From Macrolepiota albuminosa (taxonomy: Eukaryota; Basidiomycota; Agaricomycetes; Agaricales; Agaricaceae), in the NCBI GenBank assembly GCA_027475525.1, contig JAMWFC010000016.1, forward strand, positions 124,001 to 188,000: DNA of 64,000 nucleotides, given 5' to 3'. Positions 33,943 through 43,453 of the stretch are shown piece by piece (position 1 is the first letter of the stretch; each line of letters opens with the position of its first letter). The translations under genes were made by a program, and so were the position numbers. The notes beneath the pieces were generated by a model. It did no database searches. It was not told the origin of the DNA and worked only from the letters and a program-made list of their open reading frames with translations.

Positions 33943-34472
33943 ACCCTCAGTTGACGTGTACTTGACTAAGAGTAATATGCAGTGTCAGTTGGTTTATATA
34001 TCATGCTGTCTCTATATTAAGGGTAAGATACAATAAAATAGATAAACGTACATTAACCTTTTATTGGTCATCAAACTTGAGATGCTTACAGTGTCTAGTG
34101 CCTAACACAGTCACTCAATAATGTAGTTGACTAAGATTAAATTACCTCTAGAGTGAATGTAGATTTAGTCTACAGATATTGGTAAGTATCTAGTTGCATG
34201 AACATAAGCGCTATAGTACTCACTCCTCAGTCACTCAATAATGTAGTTGACTGAGAGAAAATATTTGTGTATCTGAAAATAAAAGAAAAAAACAAAGATG
34301 AACAAATACCAATTAGTATGTTATGTGGCTTGTGCTGTGGGTGGAGAGAATATTCCCTGTAAGAAAACTGTCCATGCAGTATGGACACTAGTTGGAGAAG
34401 TTATACCTCAGCAATAATTACTCATTGTTACCTAACCACATGATTATGACATATAGAATAATATACCCTCAG

Positions 34473-34891
34473 TGTAATGGCAACCTCTGAAGGCTATGGC
34501 TTAGTCACACAGGTGGCAGAGAGAGATCCAAAGTATATTAGAGCATATATAACACTTTTAGGGCCTCTAAAGCATGGAAAACAACTGTACAGGACAACAA
34601 AACTTTAAAAAACTCAAAACTTAATCAAACCAACTATTGCACAAACAAGAGACAAATTCTGGCAAACTCTGGCCTATATAAGCAGCCTGTATGCAGTATT
34701 AAAGGGGCTACACTTGTCTGAATGATAGCTAAAGAATCAGAGCACCTCAAAGGCTGAGAATAGTATTAACAGATGGTGTTGAAGGAATAGAAACAGTAAA
34801 ATGAGAGAATGACAGAAAAATAAGAAAATAAATGAAAGGAGAGTGAAGAAATAAAGAGTGAAGGAAGAGATAAATGAGGAGTCCCCTGACA
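34473..34891 (-). repeat. LTR-A copy, minus orientation
   Basis: It runs from TGTAATGGCAACC to GTCCCCTGACA on the plus strand and is homologous to 21715-22147. No matching flanks were seen. Confidence 0.75.
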
Positions 34892-34928
34892 ATATCTTCA
34901 TCTTTATTTGCACAATTCTGACTGTGAC

Positions 34929-35201
34929 TGTTAGGAGACTTCTTTTTTTGCACTTCTCTAGCACTTTTCAGATATCTCAGCAACTCTCTTGGCTCTTTTC
35001 AGCACTTCTGTGGTATTTCTATGCTACTGCCACTATGCTAATGTATTGTGCTATAGCAGAAAAATTCTTAGACTTGTTATGTTCTCTTCAGATTTTTTGA
35101 TTAGTTATGCTTCTCATTATTGTTGATATTGTTTTAATATACTTTGAATTTCTCTCTGTCAATTGTGTGATTAGCCACAACCTCTGGAGGTTACTTTTAC
35201 A
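34929..35201 (+). repeat. LTR-B copy
   Basis: It runs from TGTTAGGAGACTTC to GTTACTTTTACA and is shorter than the copy at 6224. No target duplication is visible. Confidence 0.65.
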
Positions 35202-35643
35202 AATTTTCTAGGTATCATTCAAACAAGTGTGGGCTCTTTCAATGCTACATCCAAACAACTTATATAAGCTAGAGTTTTCTTTTCTGAGCAACTTTCAGAG
35301 ATTGCAGCTAATTATATGACTAGTAGAAAAAAATTCAAAGTATATTAAAACAGTACCAACAACAATGAGAAGCATAACTAATTACCTGACAAAGAGAAAT
35401 TTAAAGAGAACAAGTTTAGAATTTTTTTGCCACAGTACAAGTGCATCAGTGCAGTCGCAGTAGTATGAAAATAATTGTACAGTACATAAACTTACTCTAA
35501 GACAAGTTAGAGATATTCCAGAAGCCTCTAAAAAGGCATGGAAAAATCTTCAGAATGCCAGGGAGTGCTGAAAAAGTTACCAAAGTATCTAGAAAATGCT
35601 GAGATATGCCAAAAAAGGAAGTCTCTTGACAGTTGCTCTTACA
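35202..35643. repeat. LTR-A/B fragments in opposite orientations
   Basis: A plus-strand piece (35202-35285, with CAAGTGTGGGCTC and CTTATATAAGC) is followed by a minus-oriented LTR-B (about 35286-35631, ending CTCTTGACA) and a plus-strand tail GTTGCTCTTACA (35632-35643). The layout suggests one LTR inserted into another. Confidence 0.55.
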
Positions 35644-36320
35644 GTGACCCCTGATTGTCTGAAAACTAGTTTTCTCACTCTATTCTGAGCTTAATTTAAT
35701 GATGTGCCCATTTTTAGCACATTCAAATAACTGCTCAGCCTATTTTATTCTCTTTTGCCTTTTAGTAGTCAGCCTAGATTAGTTATATGCATGAACTTTA
35801 CTCAGCATTGATTATTGTTAGTCATGCTCTATTGCATACTGAGCTCAAAAGAAGATAGGATGAGTCAAGTGTTCATTCAAATATGCTCAAAGTAGGTGCA
35901 TCATTGGACTAAGCTTGGAATATAGTGGGATACAGTCTGGAAACTGGTCTCCTGACAATCAGAGTCACAGTTAGGATTGTGCAGATAAAGATAAAGATAT
36001 ATATATAGACAAGAGCAACAATTGCCCTTGTTAATTATACAGAAACTTACTGCTAGTGCTGAAAACTCTAAAATAAATGAATGTATGGACTTACACTTCA
36101 GCAATTATAATAGCACTGAGGTGTAAATGGTCACAAATTGAAAGAAAATATATGAAGCAATTACATAATATTTAAATTCATATTTGTTCTGGGGTAGTAA
36201 TTAGTTTCAAAATTTCCATCTATTAGGTCTACCGAGGCGTCTCCTTACCAAGCTGTCCTTAGCTTTCATGTAGCGGAGGTAGATAACACTATTGTAACAT
36301 TGTAATAAGAGAGTTAAGTC
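35644..36320. other. AT-rich non-coding region
   Basis: No supported gene is seen. It is the left flank of Copia-2, whose target duplication AAGTC ends at 36320. Confidence 0.5.
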
Positions 36321-36741
36321 TGTAGAAATAGACTCGACACTGTGGCGGCGGCGGCGGCGTCTCGGTTACCTCTCCGGTTTCTAAAACTCTCTATTTCCTA
36401 TTTTATTTACTTGCGTACTTACCTAGGTCGATCGAGTCCGATCGACCTGTATAGTTTTCTCAGCCACCCGACCCTCTATCGGAGGGATCGCCATTCCGAA
36501 CCCTCAGTCATTTTCCCCAAAGACTGAGGGTACGTAAAATTACTTTATCTACAACTAACCCCTACTTACTCCTGACCTGTAGCAGTAGAACTTACTTAGC
36601 GTTACAGGTCAAATACAGTCATTTTCCCCAACTAACCCCTACTTACTCCTGACCTGTAGCAGTAGAACTTACTTAGCGTTACAGGTCAAATACAGTCATT
36701 TTCCCCAAAGACTGAGGCAGTAGAACTTACTTAGCGTTACA
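36321..36741 (+). repeat. Copia-2 5' LTR
   Basis: This 421-bp LTR starts TGTAGAAATAGACTC and ends TAGCGTTACA. A (GGC)n-rich GTGGCGGCGGCG run is near its start. Hairpin I is at 36501-36530 and hairpin II at 36574-36610. The segment 36553-36629 is repeated in tandem (period 77), which accounts for the length difference from the 3' LTR. Confidence 0.94.
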
Positions 36742-36759
36742 GGTTATTGGCCCCGTAAA
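36742..36759 (+). other. Copia-2 primer-binding site
   Basis: GGTTATTGGCCCCG directly follows the 5' LTR and shares its first ten bases with the Copia-1 site. It resembles the initiator tRNA-Met anticodon-arm sites used by copia-like elements. Confidence 0.55.
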
Positions 36760-36810
36760 GCGCATACGTTCACCAAAAGACATTCACTTCCAACTACACC
36801 CCTTGACAAC

Positions 36811-38499
36811 ATGACTTCCACAACCTCATCCGGGGGAAATAGTAATCCCCCCACATTCCCAGAAGAATTTTTATTCGACGGGACGAACTACACTATGTTC
36901 AGGGATCGAGTACTCTTGGCAGCGAGATTAAAAGGTGCCGAGGGATACCTTGACGGAACCATAGAGACACCGAACCCCAAAATGACACTCCCCGCCCCTT
37001 CGGCAACGGAATGGTGGGACAAAAGCCCCTCGCACCAGGAATGGCAAGTACGAAATGCGTGGGCACTGGCGCTTATCGTCTATAACACAAAAAACCCCGT
37101 GGGTCTTGGGATCAAAATGTCAGACACTGCGGCAAAGGCCTGGGAAACGTTGAAAGCATCATACGGAACCGTATCTGATCTGGGAGCGAACACGGCAGAA
37201 AATGCCCTGAGAGCAACAAAGTATTCAGATGGAATGGACTTCCAGGAGCACATAACTAACCTCCGCTTGAAATGGAACCACGCAGTCGAAAAGGGAGCCG
37301 AGATTAGAGACAATCAATTCAGAGCGATCGTTATTTCATCTCTACCTGCTTCATGGGATTACATCATTGCTTCACTGCAGTCAACCAAAACATCTGTCGA
37401 ACTTATCGCCGGATTGAACGTCCATTGGGAACGATTGAGAGAGCGCCTCATGTCGAGCACAAAATCCAACTCCACGGCGCTCCTTGTAAAATCCCCACAA
37501 CCTCAGAACAAGCCAGTGTGTACCAACTCAAACTGCGGGCGCACGGGACACACCATCGAAAACTGTTATTGGAGAGGAGGTGGGAAGGAGGGTCAGTTCC
37601 CCCCCAATTTCGGACGTAAACGCAACGCCACACCTGTCCCGGCGACCCCAAAAACGCAGAATCCCGCTGCAAACATGGCGTCAACAACGCCGACTCCAGT
37701 TTCCCCTCAGACCACTTATGCCTTGGTGACAAACACGCAGTTTGCCCCCGCCGCCGTATATGACCAGAAATCTCAACCCCTCGAGACGTACCTGTCGACC
37801 ATAGAAACTCCCCCAAAAGCATTCGCCTTACCCGGCACGAACCAGGAGATCCCAACTTATGCTGACTCAGGTGCAACGGATCACTGCTTTGTGCAGAGGT
37901 CGGATTTTGAGGATTACCAAGCCTATGCCAAACCCCGCCAGGGGGTGTCGGCGAATCGTGGAGGAATCTTCAACATCCTGGGTGAGGGAACTGTGAGAAG
38001 GTCAGTCATGGTAAATGGGAATACGTCAATCTTGGTGTTCCGATCAGCTCTGCACACCCCGGAGCTTGCAGCGAACTTAGTCTCCATCGGAAAATTCGAC
38101 GACCTAGGGTTTTCCGTAACCTTCAAAGGGGGAAAGGCATATTTTGCCGACCCTACTGGGAGGACCTTCATGACAGGGGAGAAGTGCAATCGCATGTACA
38201 CCTTGGACCTCCGAGGGGTTCAGGGCAAGGCACAGACTCACAACCCCATTGCCTCCGTCGTATCCACCCTAACTCAAAAGGACTGTGTTGCGAGTCCCAA
38301 AGTCCTGGTGGCTAACTCCCTCGACCGACCGGTCGCGCTCGACGTATGGCACCGACGGTTTGGACATGCAAGCCTGCAGTCAATCAGGAAGCTCGACTCT
38401 CGGCAGCTCGTTGATGGGTTGCATGTGAAAGAGGCGCCACACGCACCAGGGATGTGCGAGGACTGTATCTATGGGAGACAGACCACCGCGGCCATATGA
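36811..38499 (+). CDS. Copia-2 Gag-protease-(GAG-pre-integrase) frame
   Basis: The 562-codon frame starts MTSTTSSGGNSNPP. Residues about 15-200 are the UBN2-type Gag (FDGTNYTMFRDRVLL). A CCHC knuckle at about 233-247 reads CTNSNCGRTGHTIENC. The aspartic protease has YADSGATDHCF at about residue 350. The GAG-pre-integrase region, at about 505-560, has WHRRFGHAS and CEDCIYGRQ. It ends in TGA after a shift into the wrong frame. The rest of pol lies in the next frame, which overlaps by 29 nt, so pol as present would be made only by a +1 shift. The site lies between the pre-integrase and integrase domains, where programmed shifting is not known. Confidence 0.9.
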   Translation: MTSTTSSGGNSNPPTFPEEFLFDGTNYTMFRDRVLLAARLKGAEGYLDGTIETPNPKMTLPAPSATEWWDKSPSHQEWQVRNAWALALIVYNTKNPVGLGIKMSDTAAKAWETLKASYGTVSDLGANTAENALRATKYSDGMDFQEHITNLRLKWNHAVEKGAEIRDNQFRAIVISSLPASWDYIIASLQSTKTSVELIAGLNVHWERLRERLMSSTKSNSTALLVKSPQPQNKPVCTNSNCGRTGHTIENCYWRGGGKEGQFPPNFGRKRNATPVPATPKTQNPAANMASTTPTPVSPQTTYALVTNTQFAPAAVYDQKSQPLETYLSTIETPPKAFALPGTNQEIPTYADSGATDHCFVQRSDFEDYQAYAKPRQGVSANRGGIFNILGEGTVRRSVMVNGNTSILVFRSALHTPELAANLVSIGKFDDLGFSVTFKGGKAYFADPTGRTFMTGEKCNRMYTLDLRGVQGKAQTHNPIASVVSTLTQKDCVASPKVLVANSLDRPVALDVWHRRFGHASLQSIRKLDSRQLVDGLHVKEAPHAPGMCEDCIYGRQTTAAI

Positions 38500-41152
38500 C
38501 GGGACGTCAGAGGATATCCACACTGCCGGCGAGAAGGTGTACATCGACCTCTGGGGGCCGGCGACCGTGCTTTCGTTAGGAGGAGCGCTGTACTTGATGG
38601 TGTTCACAGATGCAGGGTCATCGCGCTTACAAGGGTCGTACCTCGCGAACAAAGCAAGCGAGACGACGTTGGCAGCCCTGAAAACTTACATCACGGGAGC
38701 CGAGCGCCAAACCGGAAACAAATTAAAGACGATCCAGATCGACGGCGGAAGAGAGTGGGTAAACCACTTGTGGAACGACTATTGCGGGGAAATGGGTATC
38801 GTACTTAAACCAGTGGTACCATACGCTCACGCACAGAATGGAGTGGTGGAGCGCTCTATTCGGACGATCTTTGATGGCGTTCGATGCCTGCTGGCTGAGA
38901 GTGGTCTTCCAAAGAGCCTCTGGGCAGAGGCTGCGGCAACGATCATTTACACTCGAAATTTGTTGCCCTCAGCACGCCACCCGGACGTCGTCCCGGAGGA
39001 GAAGTGGTCTGGTAGACGACAGGATGTGGGGCACTTACGACCTTTTGGGTGTATAGGCTACGCAAGGGTCCCCGAGGAACTTATTCGCTCGAAGCTAGAC
39101 CCAAGGTCGGTTAAATACGTCATGGTGGGATATTCTAGCCATGGATACAGACTCTACGACAAAGCGAACAGACTTATTGTTACTAGCCGAAATGTAATCT
39201 TTGAGGAAGGGTCAGGCCACCGCACAATCTCCCTGCCAGACGACGACGACTTGGAATCAACAGTTCCCGTGCCTATCAACCCCGCAGCGCAACCCATTCC
39301 TGCGCCGAGACAGCAAATTGCTCCCCGCGTCAGGGACTCTGATGGGCCACTGCACCCCGACAACTCTGGCCCAGACGAGCCGCCCCAAGCGCTGCGGCGG
39401 TCTACCCGGACTGTACGGCCATCGCGCGCTATCTTGGATGCCCGGGAGTCCCTTGCTGTGCAGTCGGCGGCTCGGAATGCGGGGGAGGAATGGGCCGTAG
39501 GGGAGGACACTCCCGAAGCACTGTATACATCAACCACGGCATTTGCGTTCCTCGCGTCGACTAGCGCAAACGTAGCACCCCGGAGTTACTGGGAAGCGAT
39601 GAAGAACCCGGACTTATGGGTACCAGCAATGGATGCCGAGCTGGCCGTCATGGAATGGAAGGAGGTATGGAAAGTTATTGAGGCGGAAGACATACCAAGT
39701 GGAAAGAAGATCGTGGATTGCATGTGGGTATATGCTAACAAGTACAACGGAGAGGGAGAAATTGTCAAGAGGAAGGCGCGCTTAGTTGCAAAAGGATATA
39801 CGCAAGTTCAAGGCGAAGACTTCGATGAGACCTACGCATCAGTGGTACGGTTGGAGTCAATGAGGATGACCGTGGCGGTCGCCGCTGCATTGGGAATGCA
39901 CTTATGGCAGATCGACTTCGTGTCTGCATATCTAAATAGTAAGCTCGAACATACTGTCTATATGAGACCTCCCCCAGGTTTTCGTGGAGGGGAGGGAAAA
40001 GCTCTCCACCTGCAAAAGGCTATCTACGGCTTAATGCAAGGTGGCCACAATTGGTGGCACAACCTCGACAGAGCGTACGACGACTTGGGATATCTCGCCT
40101 CGCGTGCCGATAGCTGCGTCCGATTCAAAAGAGTTAACGGAGAACACACGATCACGGACAACTATAACGATGACGTCTTGGGGGCCTCCACGACGATCGA
40201 CGGATCTCGGGCCGCGAAGCAAGAATTGGGGTCGAAATTTGAGGTGAAAGACATGGGGGAGCTACAGTACATCCTGGGGGTGCGTTTCAATCGTGACCCA
40301 ACTACCGGCGACATCCACCTGTCCCAACGAGCGTACTTGGAGCGGATGCTCGAGCGTTTTGGCTTCAAAGCGGCGAATACTCGAAATACCCCGCTACCCA
40401 CCGGCATTGTGTTAACTGAGTCTAATTCCCCTCAGTCTGAGGAAGACCGCAAGTTCATGATGGACAAACCTTACCGCGAAGCCCTGGGGTCGCTCATGTG
40501 GGCGCAGGCAGCCACCCGCCCCGACTTATCATTTGCCGTTGGCCTTCTGGCTCGGTTCCAGAGTAACCCCGGACCTGCTCACTGGAAGGCCTTGGCCCAC
40601 GTGATGCAGTATGTGAACGGGACACTCGACTACCGCATCACCTACCGGCGGGGAGCGGAAATCAAACCGATTGGTTATGTTGACTCGGATTATGGTGGTG
40701 ACCTTGACACGCGACGTTTGACTGGAGGGTACTTATTCACCATGGCTGGGGGAGCCGTTTCTTGGAGCTCAAAGCGTCAGCCCACGGTCGCCCTCTCCAC
40801 TACTGAGGCCGAATACATGGCTTTGACGCGGGGCGCTCAGCAGGCTATGTGGATGTATAACTGGCTTCTTGATGTAGACCTGACACAAACGCTTCCAGCC
40901 ACTCTCTACGTGGATAACTCTCCCGCCTTGTCACTCGCTCAATGCACCAAGGGTCACGCCCGCGCGAAGCATATCGATATTCGGCACCACTATATACGAG
41001 AACGTGTGAAACAAGGAGAGATCGATGTCGTGCACATTCCCTCGGCGCAAAACCCCGCTGACCTGCTTACCAAACCGTTGGATCGCACCACCCATGGCCA
41101 TCTTATTAGACTCCTTAACCTGAAGCCCCAGCTTGAGTCTGGGGGAGTGTAG
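38471..41152 (+). CDS. Copia-2 integrase, reverse transcriptase and RNase H frame
   Basis: About 890 codons continue pol. The integrase core has YIDLWGP, IQIDGGREW and the NGVVERS glutamate (D, D, E) at about residues 22-132. The reverse transcriptase has KARLVAKGYTQ and QIDFVSAYLNS, with a YNDD catalytic box where YVDD is usual, at about 560. RNase H has DSDYGGD, STTEAEYMA and DNSPAL. The frame ends NPADLLTKPL...SGGV, with the stop inside the 3' LTR edge. No further stop interrupts it. The first codons, before SEDIHTAGEK, are probably the tail of the frame-shifted junction and not a true start. Confidence 0.9.
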   Translation: MGDRPPRPYDGTSEDIHTAGEKVYIDLWGPATVLSLGGALYLMVFTDAGSSRLQGSYLANKASETTLAALKTYITGAERQTGNKLKTIQIDGGREWVNHLWNDYCGEMGIVLKPVVPYAHAQNGVVERSIRTIFDGVRCLLAESGLPKSLWAEAAATIIYTRNLLPSARHPDVVPEEKWSGRRQDVGHLRPFGCIGYARVPEELIRSKLDPRSVKYVMVGYSSHGYRLYDKANRLIVTSRNVIFEEGSGHRTISLPDDDDLESTVPVPINPAAQPIPAPRQQIAPRVRDSDGPLHPDNSGPDEPPQALRRSTRTVRPSRAILDARESLAVQSAARNAGEEWAVGEDTPEALYTSTTAFAFLASTSANVAPRSYWEAMKNPDLWVPAMDAELAVMEWKEVWKVIEAEDIPSGKKIVDCMWVYANKYNGEGEIVKRKARLVAKGYTQVQGEDFDETYASVVRLESMRMTVAVAAALGMHLWQIDFVSAYLNSKLEHTVYMRPPPGFRGGEGKALHLQKAIYGLMQGGHNWWHNLDRAYDDLGYLASRADSCVRFKRVNGEHTITDNYNDDVLGASTTIDGSRAAKQELGSKFEVKDMGELQYILGVRFNRDPTTGDIHLSQRAYLERMLERFGFKAANTRNTPLPTGIVLTESNSPQSEEDRKFMMDKPYREALGSLMWAQAATRPDLSFAVGLLARFQSNPGPAHWKALAHVMQYVNGTLDYRITYRRGAEIKPIGYVDSDYGGDLDTRRLTGGYLFTMAGGAVSWSSKRQPTVALSTTEAEYMALTRGAQQAMWMYNWLLDVDLTQTLPATLYVDNSPALSLAQCTKGHARAKHIDIRHHYIRERVKQGEIDVVHIPSAQNPADLLTKPLDRTTHGHLIRLLNLKPQLESGGV
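41138..41147 (+). other. Copia-2 polypurine tract
   Basis: The purine run ending CTGGGGGAG abuts the 3' LTR and overlaps the last codons of pol. Confidence 0.65.
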
Positions 41153-41491
41153 AAATAGACTCAACACTGTGGCGGCGGCGGCGGCGTCTCGGTTACCTCT
41201 CCGGTTTCTAAAACTCTCTATTTCCTATTTTATTTACTTGCGTACTTACCTAGGTCAATCGAGTCCGATCGACCTGTATAGTTTTCTCAGCCACCCGACC
41301 CTCTATCGGAGGGATCGCCATTCCGAACCCTCAGTCATTTTCCCCAAAGACTGAGGGTACGTAAAATTACTTTATCTACAACTAACCCCTACTTACTCCT
41401 GACCTGTAGCAGTAGAACTTACTTAGCGTTACAGGTCAAATACAGTCATTTTCCCCAAAGACTGAGGCAGTAGAACTTACTTAGCGTTACA
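41148..41491 (+). repeat. Copia-2 3' LTR
   Basis: This 344-bp LTR has the same start and end as the 5' LTR but a single copy of the 77-bp unit. Hairpin I is at 41328-41357 and hairpin II (GACCTGTAG...TACAGGTC) at 41401-41437. Confidence 0.94.
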
Positions 41492-43180
41492 AAGTCCATA
41501 AAAGGAAGTATGTCACACCAATGATGTAAGAGATGTCGTGTCAGTCCAGTCCTTAACAGTATCCTCAACAACTTATTGTTTCCTATTGCGGTTACTTACA
41601 GACACTTTGTTTTCTGCCGTTAATTGTAACGCAGCGAGCCTTTGGTAGAGCAAATGCTGGTGACCAGCAAGTCAATACTGAAGAGGTACCAGAAAGTTGA
41701 ATTAAACTGTATGTACCTACAAGAGTTTTTATATACTGTATCCAAAGATCAAAGGCAGTGAATCGGGTAAGGAAAACTTACGAGAGTGTAAATTGTCTAC
41801 ATGACGTAGGTGTGGCTTGGTGCCGATGGTACTTGGTGTATTGGATTGACAGTATACTTCCAACACTCCGAAGAATGGAAAGAACACTATCCGTATGGAT
41901 CGAACAAGAACTGATAGATTATCATGAAGAATTTCCGTCTAACCCAGTACAATAACATGTTGAGAAAGAACAGGAAGAAGAGAGCATCAGGGCGTCAAAT
42001 TACCCGCCAAAGACGGACAAAAGATCAGAGAGATACGTTTCATCTTTATTTCCAGTCCCTAAAGTCATATGGATGATATCATAGAAATATCTTTTTCATC
42101 GGCATACTTCAAAGCACACGTCTTCGGTATATCGGGAAAAAGAGATGATGTCCATGATATCTTTTCTAATCAAGTCCAGTGTAAAATGATACCCTGTCAT
42201 TGCACGAGCGGGGATATTGGGCATACTCAACATCTAGTACGGATAGAGCAATGACTATGGCCAAACGCTACTAGTATATCTGAAAGCAACCATGCACAAC
42301 TTAGCCGTTTGTACCTGGGGCCATTGACACGATCCAGATTGGAACCATCTGAAACGTCCGAGAGATGATTAGTTAGTCATATAATTTTCACTCAGAGCTC
42401 TGAAAATAGATGAACAGCCTTTGAAAGCATCTTTGTTTCCACTACAAAGGTGAGCTGGCGGTTCCGTTCCTTGAGTATGCTATCATTATTGACGGTATCT
42501 TTATTAGCAAAGGTGACGTCAAGAAGTATATACAGTGACCGCATTCCAACAATATACAACGTAGGTATATGAAACTTTAGTCACGGCCGCAAACTCGTTT
42601 CAAGCCAGTCGCAGATTTTCTGGAGATTTACTAGAGGCACGATTACTTACATAATATAAAACTCTCATAAATTCCCCGAAAAGGAAATACGCTCTTACGG
42701 GACCAGCTCTTTGTTTCAGCCCTTTTGTCATTCGTTTCGTCAAGCCAAGCTTGTGCCTGGATGTCCTGGAGCCAACAGCTGTTGTTAAGTCACATGTTCC
42801 CCACAATAAGGTGACAAAAGTGGTTCTTGACGTTTTCCGAGTTAATACTGTGTCCTGTCCACGCATCTTGTTCAGCATTGTTCAGTCAAACCTTTCTGGT
42901 AATTGAACAGAGGCCCCATTCAGTACGTGTTTTCGTACCTCGCAGGTTCATTCTTATCGGAACTATCCAATTCCGGGTTTCTATATCCATCTCAATCGGC
43001 ATCTCGACAGTATCATTTCTATTGTCACCAAAGTATGAGCTCCTGCTTGTTTGATACCACAGTAGCATAGCCATCTCCACATCTCCTACACCATTTCCAT
43101 AAGGGCATCCATCGCATTTTATAAGCAAGGACATCGCTCTGGAAGCGTTCAGGCCGTCCCTCCAGCCTACTCACCCTACA
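41492..43180. other. Non-coding or unassigned host DNA
   Basis: Base composition is that of host DNA. Short frames such as 41758-41955 and 42069-42254 have no recognisable domain or clear splice context. Confidence 0.45.
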
Positions 43181-43453
43181 ATGTCGTTACCTAGTCAGTC
43201 TACCCGGTTTCGTCTATCATCGTCTCCGCCACATCTAGAGAGCATCGTCGAGAAATATGCTCTGGATAAGCAAGCGCACGGGTCGAATGTCACCCCCGAT
43301 GTCGACTCGAGCGTGATGACGAGTTCAATTCCACGTCCAAGCCTGCATCGCACCTCGAAGCCCTTGCATTCAATCCTAAAACGCAAGGCACCGATGACAG
43401 AAACACTTAGTGTTGAGCTTGAACATCGGTTTGTTGGCGCAGCATATTCTTAG
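43181..43453 (+). CDS. Possible small hypothetical protein
   Basis: The 90-codon frame (MSLPSQSTRFRLSS...) is Ser-rich and basic near its C-terminus (ILKRKAP). It is preceded by a TATA-like TTTATAAG about 60 bp upstream. Codon third positions look coding. A second frame further on (from about 43798, MNCASPTLPSD, ending in a hydrophobic LLNIVGLTVLLLALLP) could be another exon, but I found no convincing splice linking them. Function unknown, and it may not be a gene. Confidence 0.3.
   Translation: MSLPSQSTRFRLSSSPPHLESIVEKYALDKQAHGSNVTPDVDSSVMTSSIPRPSLHRTSKPLHSILKRKAPMTETLSVELEHRFVGAAYS

Larger units (their letters stand above)
32847..34107 (-). repeat. Second-level solo LTR (LTR3)
   Basis: The plus strand starts TGTTAGAAGTTAAC and ends GTGCCTAACA, with matching TGTTAG/CTAACA termini. 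Removing the inner insertion leaves about 325 bp. The flanks share only CAG, so a clean 5-bp duplication is not seen. It repeats TAAGACA[TC]GAGTAAGTA near 32865 and 32930, the duplicated terminal segment. Confidence 0.78.
32817..34413 (-). repeat. Outer solo Copia-type LTR (LTR6), four-level nest
   Basis: The plus strand starts TGTAGAGTGAATG and ends ACCTCAGCA, with ATAAT on both sides (32812-32816 and 34414-34418). Removing the inner insertion leaves about 335 bp, a normal Copia LTR length. Its hairpin (CCTCAGTC...GACTGAG) lies near 34226-34255. The second loop copy is cut by the LTR3 insertion at 32847. Confidence 0.87.
36321..41491 (+). mobile_element. Ty1/Copia LTR retrotransposon, young and nearly intact (Copia-2)
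   Basis: LTRs at 36321-36741 and 41148-41491 flank a complete gag-pol, and AAGTC lies on both sides (36316-36320 and 41492-41496). Outside a 77-bp duplication present only in the 5' LTR, I see just two differences between the LTRs, both CG versus CA. That implies recent insertion. CpG content is high, unlike Copia-1. The polyprotein is interrupted by a single frameshift near 38480-38499. Confidence 0.95.

Noticed and set aside
32842..34112. 5-bp target duplication for LTR3
   Set aside because: Flanks are CTCAG and CAGTC, sharing only CAG. I keep the LTR call from its ends and its homologous interior but do not claim a duplication.
38471..38499. Programmed +1 frameshift in Copia-2
   Set aside because: The position between pre-integrase and integrase is not a known recoding site and I see no clear slippery motif, so an indel is more likely.
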